Shown: positions 33,065-42,629 of the stretch, piece by piece | How the letters are laid out: every line of letters begins with the position of its first letter | Numbering within the stretch: position 1 is the first letter of the stretch | DNA from: Triparma columacea | Taxonomy: Eukaryota; Sar; Bolidophyceae; Parmales; Triparmaceae | NCBI GenBank assembly: GCA_030267965.1 | Contig: BRYA01000231.1 | Span: 7,278 to 58,575, forward strand | Direction: 5' to 3' | Length of the DNA: 51,298 nucleotides | Notes under the pieces: model-generated | Database searches by the model: none | Told to the model about the DNA's origin: nothing | Seen by the model: only the letters and a program-made list of their open reading frames with translations | Position numbers and translations under genes: made by a program

Positions 33065-34291
33065 TTACAGAAATTCCAGAATTACTCTCCACAAAACTTT
33101 CGGGATCTTTTCACGTGCCTCAGTTGCCCTTAGCGGTGCTTCAACTCCGTCCATCCGCTTCTGCTTCAGACTATCCGGTCCACTAAGTTGATTCTCCACG
33201 TGATCCCAGGTTCCCTTAAGGCACAAAAGAGCGTTGACGCGTTCGATCACAGCGACATTGCGGTGCCACCTGTAATGGAGGAGGTCCTCGACAGTGGACA
33301 TATTTTGATCAGCAGCGGCAGCGATTAAGGCGGTGCAGTCATAGAAGCACTTACGACCGATGGAGACAGCAGGAGATAGAATGAGTTTCGTCAGGGCGGT
33401 GCATCCGTAGAAGGCGCTCCAACCAATCGTAGTCACTGAGTCCGGGATTGTGATGGCTGCGAGGGAGGTGCATTCGTAGAAGGCGCCATCGCCAATTGTT
33501 GTCACTCCGTCTGGGATTGTGATGGCCGCGAGGGAGGAGCATCCATGGAAGGAGCCATCGCCAATCGTCGTCACTCCTTCTGGGATTATGATAGCTGCGA
33601 GGGAGGAGCAGTTTTGGAAGGCGCGTACGTCAATTGTCGTCACTCCGTCCGGGATGGTGATGGCCGTGAGGGACGAGCATCCGTAGAAGGCGCTTCTGCT
33701 AATCGTCGTCACTCCCTCTGGGATGGTGATGGCCGTGAGGGAGTCGCATTCTTCAAAGGCGCTATTGCCAATTGTCGTCACTCCGTCCGGGATGATAATG
33801 GCCGTGAGGGAGGAGCATCCAGAGAAGGCGTGATCGCCAATCATCGTCACTCCGTCTGGGATTGTGATGGCCGTGAGGGAGGAGCATCTGGAGAAGGCTT
33901 CATCGCCAATCGTTGACATTCCGTCCGGGATGGTAATGGCTGCGAGGGAGGAGCATCTGCTGAAGGCGTTTCCGCCAATCATTGTCACTCCGTCTGGGAT
34001 GGTGATGGCTGTGAGGGAGGAGCATCCGTCGAAGGCGCCATCGCTAATCTTCGTCACTCCATCTGGGATTGTGATGGCCGTGAGGGAGGAGCATTGGAAG
34101 AAGGCGAAATCGCCAATCGACGTCACTCCTTGTGCAAAAGTCACTTCTGTCAGTTCACTATTGTCTTCGAAGGTCTCAGTTCCGGAGTATACTGCTGTTT
34201 TGGGAAGGGGATAGTACCCAGCTGGGACGTCATAGTCACCACCATCGTCATCACCATAGTCATCACCATGAGCAATGTCAAATTCACTCAT
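33065..34291 (-). CDS. BspA-like leucine-rich-repeat protein (LRR_5 array)
   Basis: A single exon of 408 residues. After a 45-residue acidic start come about 12 tandem 23-residue units of the form LTAITIPDGVTTIGDGAFYECTS, spanning ~residues 52-325. The repeats are nearly identical and encoded by 69-bp DNA units (about 33360-34150). The C-terminal ~80 residues are non-repetitive and helical (WHRNVAVIERVNALLCLKGT, then EKIPKVLWRVILEFL). BspA-type LRRs are known as surface or adhesive repeats in protists and bacteria, and are greatly expanded in some protist genomes. There is no signal peptide or membrane helix, so a cytosolic role is more likely here. Lack of introns and high repeat similarity suggest recent duplication. 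Confidence 0.88.
   Translation of the reverse strand: MSEFDIAHGDDYGDDDGGDYDVPAGYYPLPKTAVYSGTETFEDNSELTEVTFAQGVTSIGDFAFFQCSSLTAITIPDGVTKISDGAFDGCSSLTAITIPDGVTMIGGNAFSRCSSLAAITIPDGMSTIGDEAFSRCSSLTAITIPDGVTMIGDHAFSGCSSLTAIIIPDGVTTIGNSAFEECDSLTAITIPEGVTTISRSAFYGCSSLTAITIPDGVTTIDVRAFQNCSSLAAIIIPEGVTTIGDGSFHGCSSLAAITIPDGVTTIGDGAFYECTSLAAITIPDSVTTIGWSAFYGCTALTKLILSPAVSIGRKCFYDCTALIAAAADQNMSTVEDLLHYRWHRNVAVIERVNALLCLKGTWDHVENQLSGPDSLKQKRMDGVEAPLRATEAREKIPKVLWRVILEFL
33360..34155 (-). repeat. 69-bp coding tandem repeat array
   Basis: About 12 copies of a 69-bp unit encode the 23-residue LRRs. Copies share the blocks GTCACTCCGTCTGGGATTGTGA and GCCGTGAGGGAGGAGCATC-type sequences on the plus strand. Variation is concentrated in the exposed loop positions. 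Confidence 0.9.
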
Positions 34292-34705
34292 AGTGCCAAC
34301 CCTAACAGGATGGAGAGGATCTTTTATGCCGTCCTTTCGGTCAAAGAGAGGACTGTTATTTACTTATTATTAACGTTTACAACTATTTTAGACCAATGAA
34401 GTGCTAATTCAGTAGACTTTCAACACCCACGTATGAACAAAGAATGGAACAAGATGAAACAAGTGGCCTAAATAAGTGGCAAAGGAATTCATTCAGCTAA
34501 CTCTCAAAAAAGGTTAAATTCATTTAAGGTAAAGTACACCGTTTTAGATTTATTTTTCATCCTTTTTAGGAACATGTTATACCAAACGTTATGCTCGCGA
34601 GCTTTTAGACGATTTAGAGAACGAGAGATGGAGTTGAAGGAAACTTCACCAGGCTTCGTTCACAACCTCAGTCAATCCACTTACCCCCCAAACTCCACCT
34701 GCAGC
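34292..34705. promoter_or_regulatory. Divergent intergenic region upstream of PsbU
   Basis: Between the LRR gene (-) and psbU (+). A+T-rich, with a CATTTAAGGTAAAG stretch around 34520. An in-frame extension of psbU up to 34574 exists, but it lacks targeting features and would bury the signal peptide. No other gene seen. Confidence 0.4.
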
Positions 34706-35233
34706 ATGAAAAGCTACACCAGTCTCCTCGTTATTGCGCTATTTGCTTCTTCTCTGGCCTATACACCCACATCCAAGAGCAGAAAGGCTTTCCTTCAGAC
34801 TGCAATCACCTCGGCTCTCCTTGCCCCTCAAGCAGTGCTCATTTCTCCTCCCACAGCGCAAGCAATTTCCCCATTCATCGATGACTACGAAGTTGTTGAC
34901 GGCCAACAGGCGACGGGGGGTAAAATCGACCTCAACAGCGCTTACGTGACCGACTATAAGCAGTTCAGGGGTTTGTACCCGACCATTGCAGGCAAGCTGG
35001 CGAGTCACGGGCCGTACAAGGTGAGATGACAACGACGAGCTGAGTGATGAGATAGTAAGCTAATTTTTCTTCGCGGTTTGCCTCGCTCTTCACAGAATGT
35101 CAGGGAAATGTACAAAATGGCCGGCATTAATTCTGAGGAGAAGAAGATATTGAAGGCGTACGAGAAGGAGCTAACTGTTCTCCCGCCAGGGCGGCTATTC
35201 CTCGAAAGGGTGAATGCTCGTCAATCCACGTGA
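34706..35233 (+). CDS. psbU: PsbU, photosystem II 12-kDa extrinsic protein (nuclear-encoded)
   Basis: Two exons, 34706-35020 and 35096-35233 (phase 0), 150 residues. The precursor has a signal peptide (MKSYTSLLVIALFASSLA) with an aromatic residue right after the expected cleavage site (Tyr, as in the ASAFAP-type plastid signal). A basic transit segment follows, then a thylakoid-lumen signal (TAITSALLAPQAVLISPPTA, ending QA). The mature part has the PsbU helix-hairpin-helix pattern: VTDYKQFRGLYPTIAGKLAS, HGPYKNVREMYKMAGI and EEKKILKAYEKELTV. PsbU stabilises the oxygen-evolving complex on the lumenal face of PSII in cyanobacteria and red-lineage algae. The start at 34706 is chosen because it begins the signal peptide. 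Confidence 0.92.
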
Positions 35234-35419
35234 GATTTATGTGTATTCATAAGTTGAATTGTTGAGAAGGGTTAAGGGATCTTTAACGTTGCAGAAAGAA
35301 TGAAATTTGTATATGTTTCGTAATGTAACGATTGATACTACTAATCCCCCGTTCCTCCTATTCCCTGTTCGACCACAATCCACTCGACCAACCCCTTTTC
35401 TTAAGCACGATTTCCAATC

Positions 35420-38400
35420 CTAACCCGAATTCCTCATACCAGACGCCACACCGCTTATGCACACCCTCAAAGCGTCCTCGATCACCACCTTCTCTTCACG
35501 CTCCTTTGATCCTAGTTTCCCTTCTTCCTCCTTCTTGCTCAAATAGCGATACTTCTTCATAACCTCCGCCTGGATCACGTTCACCGGGTCGACGAACGGG
35601 TTCCTGATCTTCATGGACGAAGCAAGAAGCTCGAAACCAACGCCCACGTCAGAACAACCGCTAACTGTTAGAATTCCAGCGCGCACATCTTGAAGCCTCT
35701 TACGAATTTCCACTCCCAGCCCTCGAAGTTCGTCACTTTTCTCGACAAGCTGTTCGTCGTAGTTCTCGTTGATTGACATGTCACTGTAATGAACACATGC
35801 GACAAGCGTAAGCGTTGAGTTGGTTAAGTCTGATATTGCATAGGGAGGGTTGCGATGGGCGCGTAAGTTTCTTACCTCTTAGAAAGAACCATCGCGATAA
35901 GGTCGATCGTCTCACGGAACCAAGGCCAGTTCTGGTACATTTCGCGCAGCTCCAACTTGGACTTTTCATCGCTCACGTTGAGCGCTTCACCGCAGCCGAG
36001 CCAGGCAGATAAGTGCACGCGCGTTTGGGTCCAAGCGAAAGTCCAGGGGATCGCGCGGAGGCTCTCAATGCCACCCTTAGGCTTGCGTTTGGCCGGCCTG
36101 CTCCCGATATTGAGAATCCCAAGTTCAAGTTCCGGGGTCGCTTGGCGAAAGTACGGGACGAAGGCAGGCTCGTTGCGAACCATTTGACGATAAGCGTCGC
36201 ACGAGACCTTGCTCAACTTCGCCATTACGTTACGCCAATTCTGAGTTGGTTCGATGTGGTCAACAAAAGCTTCACGGAGCACCGCTGATGTGTAAATGTC
36301 GAGCGTTCTCTCTGCCATATCTACGCTACCAAAGTTCTGGGTGATCATCTCGCCTTGCTCGGTAACACGGAACCTCCCGTTGATAGTGTTGGGTGGATGA
36401 GCTAGAACAGCTCGGTAGACAGATGGATTTCCTCCCCTCCCCACTGTACCACCTTTGCCGTGAAAGAAGGTGAGTTCAACGTTGTGTTTCCCAGCAACCT
36501 CGGCCATTTTCTCTTGCGCCGTGTACTGCGCCCAGCATGCAGCGAGACGGCCAGCGTCCTTGGCAGAATCACTAAAGATACAACGGAGTGGCGAAACAAA
36601 GTGAAAAGTTAGTTGAAGAAGGAGCAAAGTGATGACAATCAGTGAGCACTTCACCCCCACTTTCCCAACTTACCTGTACCCGACCATGATCTCCTGCTTG
36701 CCCTTAACGAGCCCAAGATAACCCGGGAGGGAGAAAAGTTGGTCGACAACATCCGGAGCGTTCTCCAAATCGGTTAGCGTCTCGAATAATGGAACAACTC
36801 TCATAACTCTCCCGTTCTCAGACGTCATTCCGAATTGTTTTTGAAGGAGCATGACGGCAAGCACGTCAGAGGCAGTTCTTGCCTGGGAGATGACATAAGC
36901 ACCGGTAGAGCCTGTGCCAAGAGTTGCTGCCATCTGAAAGTATATGTTGAGAGAAAGGTGAGGTGGAACGAGTTAGAAGTGACAATAATCAGCGCACCAC
37001 GCAACCCTTCCCTCGTCTTTGCTGCCTTCAAATCATCCTCACTTCGCTCGATTTTTGGTGCTTTGCTTCTGTTGCACTCTACTCTCCCTAGCCATCATTT
37101 TTCTTACCTCAAAAGTGCGTAGTGTCTTCATCACGGCGGTGTCAAAGGGCATGTTCCCTAAATCACTCGATTGGAAAAGTGGTCTCTTGGAGGAGAGCTC
37201 TGATGTAAGCCAAGACAATTTCGCTTTCTCGTCCCAATCCGCATACGAACCTATCCCAAGCGATTTTGTGATGGCGTTGATGGCTTCAGTGTGCTTGTCT
37301 GATTCTTCCCTGATGTCGAGGGGGGTCAAGGTGAGACCAAAGGCCTCGAATCGGCGTATCGCGTCCTTTAGTTTCCCGTCTGCCACGTCTTCGAAGCCAG
37401 TTTTGACCAAAGAGTCGTACATGATCATGAGCGCATTTTTCAGTTCTCTTCCATCAAAGATGGGCTGGGCGTCCTTATCGTCCCACAAATCTGGGGGTGC
37501 GATTCCTACTCCACCGGGGTTAGCGTCTCCGGTTTCTGCGAGTTTCGCAAGCTGGGATTCACAGTACTTGGTGGTGGCACTGAGGCGCTTATCCAGATGT
37601 CCTGTTACTCGACGATACTTCTCGAAGGTATCGTTACTGTTGATGACCCGTTCCGCGAGCTTGTCCATCTCAGGCGAGAACTTCCTGCTGATAGCAAGGT
37701 CTGAATGTGATGAGCGCAGCGATTCACAAAAAAGGGGAAAGTGAGATGGGTGAGAACAAACAAAACCCCCCCAGCTAAATCGACGACACCGAATCTCTCC
37801 AAGTGTTGCTTCTCTTGTTGCGTGTCGCTTCCTTCCTTGCATGTCGCTTCACCCTCGCCCCTTCCTTCATCTCACCGTCGTAGAGCTCCTTCATGGTCTT
37901 ACTCAGCAGCATGGCGGCCCTCTTCCTAAGGGTGAGCATGACCTCCTTGGTGACGAGAGGCGTCACGTTAGGATTCCCGTCCCTGTCACCTCCGATCCAA
38001 GATGCGAACTTGACAGGAATGCTGTCCGGAGGCATCTTCTTCCCGAGGTCCCTGAGGACTTCGGCGTCGAGCTTCCTGCAGTGTGCAGGGACGGCATCCC
38101 ACAAGGTTGACTCGATAATGGCAATCCCAGCTTCTGCTTCCATTTGAGGGTCAGGCTTCTTACGCCTGATCTCGTCACTTCCCCAGATGCTGGCGATGGT
38201 GCGCTTAAGCTCAGCCTCCGTTTGGTGTCTCTCGAACCGGGAGAGTTCCTTTCCCTCGAGCTGCGTCGAGCGAAAGAGGTTGGTAAGAGATTGTAAGATT
38301 TTGTTTTTGAGCGCACGTTTGAGCAAACGTTGTTGTGTAGCTACGCTGTCCTCGCCCCCTTCCCGCGGCTTCCTTCGCTCGCCGTCCTTCTCACCTTGCT

Positions 38401-39254
38401 CAAGGCCTCGCTCAAAGCACGGTGCTTCCTCAGGATGGTGCGACGGTTGACCTCGGTGGGATGGGCGGTGAGGACGATCTCGACCTTCTGCTTGAGCAGC
38501 TGCTCGTAGATCTTTTCATTGTCGACTCCGACGAGTTTGGCGATGGTCCCCTCGAAGCTGTCCTCCCTGACGAGCTTGTCGTTGTTCTCCCTCTCCTCGG
38601 CCCTGATCATCCTGAACCTGTGGTGGTTCTCAGCAATGTTGACGAGGTTGAGAGCGTGGGTAAAGACCCTCGCGACTGCGATGTGATGAGATGAGCGAAT
38701 GCGGTGCGGTCAGCAATTCAAATGGAAGGAGAGGGAGAGTTGACAAACCAGCCCACTAACGCAAACCTTTCCGCGGTACGCTTTTCTCACGCCCCCTCCC
38801 GCTCACCTGCTAGACTTTCACTTGCAGACATGGACTGGGCAATCTTGACCATCTTGGGCAAATAACTTCCATCGTCGTTGCCTGTCCTCCCCAGCCCGAG
38901 CTTTATTAGATCGTCGTACAGCTTGTAAACCTTGGGATCCTCGGCTTTGACAATCTCCTCCAACAACCCATTGAGCTTATCAATATCGGCCTGCAAGCCC
39001 GGCATCCTGTCGAGCGGAATGCCCCACCACGTTGTGGGGCCCTGGTTGTTTTGTACCGTCCCTTCACCCAGAATCGCTGTAACCTCCTGAGCAGCAGCCT
39101 GGACAGCTGCCGAACCTGACACTGCCCCGCCGGCCTTTGGTCCCTTCTTTGAGGGAGTCGCACCGCCGTACGACACAGAAGAGGAAGGTCCATTCACCTT
39201 TCCTTCCACGGAAAGAATCGTGAGAAGAATCGAAAGCGCATGAAAGAGCTTCAT
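35420..39254 (-). CDS. Phosphoenolpyruvate carboxylase with N-terminal signal peptide
   Basis: Seven exons: 39254-38807, 38675-38395, 38260-37876, 37700-37108, 36933-36674, 36571-35876, 35783-35420; phases consistent; 1008 residues. It carboxylates PEP with bicarbonate to oxaloacetate. Active-site blocks are intact: VLTAHPTEV (~218), [14 protein letters not shown] (~330), [13 protein letters not shown] (~653), [13 protein letters not shown] (~690) and [13 protein letters not shown] (~810). The C-terminus is RNSG instead of the common QNTG. The N-terminus has a hydrophobic signal peptide ([18 protein letters not shown]) but no aromatic residue after the cleavage site. This fits entry into the ER or an outer plastid compartment rather than the stroma. 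In diatoms a PEPC with such a presequence is placed in plastid-surrounding membranes. A second upstream ATG at 39296 would mask the signal. Confidence 0.93.
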
Positions 39255-39678
39255 TTGTCTGCTGGAGCAATTTCGTCGGAGCGTGAGGTGTTGCATGAAG
39301 GGAGAAGAAGTTCCAACACAAGAGGAAATGCGACACTAGAGTTAGGTATGGGGCACTTAAGACGTATTTCCCCTCACCATTCAGCCGAATTGTCAACTTC
39401 TCACCTCAATTTGCTCTAATTCAGTTCAGAGACAAATTTGGGTCAAGGATTTTTCAGAAATTGCACCTTTTGGTATTATCAAGTATTATCAGATTATCTC
39501 AATTTATTCACCTTGTGTTCCATTTCCATCAAGCTCTCAACCGACTCACTCTCTCTTTGTGATACAAACACCCATCCATCTCCAAATTCCTCCACTATTT
39601 GCACCAATTTATCCAAATTTCACGTTCTAATTGTCTCCCACCGACCTCCAACTCTTCTGTCCAATCTCCTCCCCAAAC
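39255..39678. promoter_or_regulatory. Divergent intergenic region (no gene seen)
   Basis: Between PEP carboxylase (-) and the ten-exon disordered protein (+). Contains a TTATCAAGTATTATCAGATTATC stretch around 39476-39498. No coding sequence supported. Confidence 0.4.
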
Positions 39679-42454
39679 ATGTCGAAGTGGATGACAGGAG
39701 GATCTTACAGGCTCAAAAACAACCGCAGAAGCAAGCACGGAGCAATCAAGTACAGTGGCGTAGACACCAGGCCTCCCTTTGGTGGTTACAAAGGGACGGT
39801 TTCGGGGTTGTCTCAATTCGGGGGAGGAACACAGGGGGTCGCGAACGCGGCGGCGACGGTTCAGCAGACGCCAGTGCGAGTGAACCCCTTCTCTAACCCC
39901 TTCGAGGAGTACAAGTTCGGGAGTCCCCCAGTGTCAAGGTAAGGCAAACTGTGCTGTGCGCTACACCTGTTTGTCACCGCCCTTCTCTCTCCTGTTTGCA
40001 ACCCAATACACTCCCAAACACTTACCCCCCCCCCCCCCCTCGTCCTCAGGGTTCAGACGAGGATCCTCCAGACTGGAATGGGTTCCCCTTCCGGAAACAG
40101 GTGAGAAGAGAGAGGGAGGAGCTGAGTTTGAGAAAACTAGCCAGTCACTGATGCAACCCTTTCCGCGCTCGTCATCGAAGCGACATCTTCGCTTTGAACA
40201 GGAACAGAGCCGGGGGGGGAGGCGGTGGGGGCTGGGCGAAGAGAAGGTGAGTGAGAGAGAATCAAACAAAAGCGTTTGCGAAGACGATTGAATTGCAAAC
40301 AACTTACTCATCGATTTCGCAGGAAGGCGAACAACACCGGGTTTGAATTTGCAAATGGTGGGCATGGTGATGCCCCCCCGACTCAGATCAAGCCTTTTGG
40401 TGGCGGTAACCCTAACGGAGGCTACCCCAACCAGGTCGAGGGGGGTAGTAACTTCGGTTCTTGGGAGAACTTGGAGAACAATCGTTCTGCGGGTAATGCT
40501 GCAGTCAACGTTCCGCAATACGACCGGCAGTACCAGCAGCAAGGCTACGACACGCAGCAACAGCAGCAGTACGCATACCACCAGCAGCAGCACTACCAGT
40601 ACGAGCAGCCCGAGTACGACCAGGTGAGAATGGGCCACACAACCTCAAAGCAGCACCATGACAAATGATACACCAATACAAACCATCGCTCCTCCTCCGC
40701 CCCTCCCCGTCCCATCCTGCAGCACGTTCCCACTATTGGCCTCAACCGCTTCCAGCTGGCCGCTCCCCCCCCGGAGCAGGAAATGCGTTACTTCAACGAG
40801 GGCAGCGAGGTGAATGTCAACGGCCAACACATCATCTCCCAGGCCAGCGACGCCATGAACGAGAGTGCACAACAAACCAGCCAAGACAAGAATGGGACCC
40901 TCGAGGCGCACGAAGTGCAGAAGCTTCAGGTGGGTTCGAGGTTGGGGGTTGATGACCAAATGGCTGCCAAGCTACAACCTTGATGCCCATCCCCAACCTC
41001 CAAAGTTCTCTTCACCCACCGCGATCATTACTTTCCCACACTCCACGCAGAGCCCCCTCTCCCTCGAGGTACCAAACAAGGCCACCGACTTCACCCCCCG
41101 AGAGAGCGACGCAAAGAAGAAGATAATGGAAAGTGCGAGGAATGGTGAGTCACCAACACTACTAACTGCAGAACAATAATAAACTGACCTGCACCCCCCC
41201 AAACCCCCACAGCCCTCCCCGATTATTTCACTATCCTAGACACCTCCACTTCGACACCTCGCGAAATGCTCGAGATCTTGTACGCACGCGTGGACGGAGG
41301 CAACGTCTCGAGCAGCGAATTCAAGATTGTCGTTGATAGCATTCGCCTCTTGGAGTCAGCTGCCGACAGAATGCGCCAGCCTCTGAACACGCAGGTTCAG
41401 CTGTCGACACAGCCTGCCATCCCTCCCCCTCCAGAGCCTCCAACCACCTCAGCATCCCCCCCCCCTCCCCCCCCCCACATCTCCCCTAACGTTGGGGAAT
41501 CGTGGACGCTCTTTGGAGAGAAAATGGGAAAGAGGAGGTGAGTAGAGAAACATATGCAACGTTGGGAGACAAAGTGTGTCCACCCACCCGTCGTCCCAAC
41601 CCGTCGTCCAACCTGCTTTCGCGTTTCGCTTCGTTTATAACAGCCCCTCCCCCCTGACCTCCCCAAGCGTCGCGTCAGGCGCGGTTTCGACACAGATTCT
41701 TCAGAAGAGGTGAGACAAGACTGGGTTACCCACCCTCCCCAGTCCCCAGTGCAACTCTCCTAACCTAACGCTACCCTTTCTGTATCTCCTTTCACCTGTC
41801 GCAGTAACAAAGAAGAAGTTTCAAAGGTCACACCCGCTAGTGCCCCTCTCGAGACGCCCCCCCCCCCTCCAACTACGTCCACCGACCCCCCATCTAGACC
41901 ATCTTCTTCTTCTTCTTCTTCTTCCTCTTCCTCTTCCTCTTCCTCCTCCTCTTCCTCCTCCTCCTCCTCCTCCTCCTCCTCCTCCTCAAAACTCTCAGTT
42001 GCCTCTGCCCCAATTTCCGTCTACTCCAACAGCAAGCACTCTAACCTCATGTCACCTTCTCCCGAGCCTTCTTCTGCGAGGTGAGGACCAGAGTATGTAA
42101 ACGCTCAGGAGTAAGTGTAAAAATTCGAAGTACTAACACAATCATTTTCGCGCTCGTCGCAGTGGGGCAGACGCAGGGCACCTTTCGGTCCTTGCCTTGC
42201 TCAAGAAGAACCTATCGGAAAATCCAAAGAGCCCCGCCCCCGAAGCAGTCAAAGTTGGCGAAGAGTGCAAAGAAGAGGTCGAGGAGTGCGAAGAGGAGCC
42301 AGAGGAGGAGAGCGAAGGGGCCACTAGCTGGCTCCTCGAACTTCAGGAGGGCGGAGACGAGCCACACAAGGGAGGGAAGCGAACAATTCCACCGTGTGCC
42401 CTTGCTCCTCCTCCAACGACCGCCCCACCGTCGGCCATGGAAAGCATCGATTGA
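39679..42454 (+). CDS. Ten-exon, largely disordered Gln/Pro/Ser-rich protein (unknown)
   Basis: Exons: 39679-39938, 40050-40100, 40202-40246, 40323-40623, 40723-40929, 41051-41144, 41213-41537, 41644-41709, 41805-42080, 42163-42454; phases consistent; 638 residues. Seven introns interrupt codons as AG|N or G|N. The N-terminus (MSKWMTGGSYRLKNNRRSKH) is basic. Exon 4 is Gly/Asn- then Gln/Tyr-rich (QYQQQGYDTQQQQQYAYHQQ), prion-like in composition. Exon 7 carries the only apparently folded part (LPDYFTILDTSTSTPREMLE, then RVDGGNVSSSEFKIVVDSIR), a helical stretch of ~70 residues. Pro-rich and poly-Ser (exon 9) segments follow, then an acidic tail. Composition suggests an RNA-granule or scaffold protein; nothing specific is recognised. 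Confidence 0.7.
41901..41987 (+). repeat. TCT/TCC microsatellite encoding poly-Ser
   Basis: An uninterrupted TCT then TCC tract within exon 9 of the disordered-protein gene; encodes about 29 consecutive serines and is likely length-variable. Confidence 0.95.
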
Positions 42455-42509
42455 GTCTTGAGCAAAAAACAAACAAGAAGATTGACAAGGACCCACAACA
42501 CAACGCAAA

Positions 42510-42569
42510 CACATACACATACAGACACATACAGACACGCACAAACACACACACACACACACACACACC
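42510..42569 (+). repeat. CA-rich microsatellite in 3' UTR
   Basis: Irregular ACACATACAG-type repeats merging into a (CA)n run ending at about 42568. It lies between the convergent stop codons at 42454 and 42630. Confidence 0.9.
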
Positions 42570-42629
42570 GAAAGACACAAAGACTGTCAACACATTAGAA
42601 TAAAATGCATAATTCTTCTGAATAATAAA

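Noticed and set aside
33360..34155. Regular repeats that could be mistaken for a CRISPR or satellite array
   Set aside because: The period is 69 bp, the repeats are in one open frame and encode LRR_5 units, and the genome is eukaryotic.
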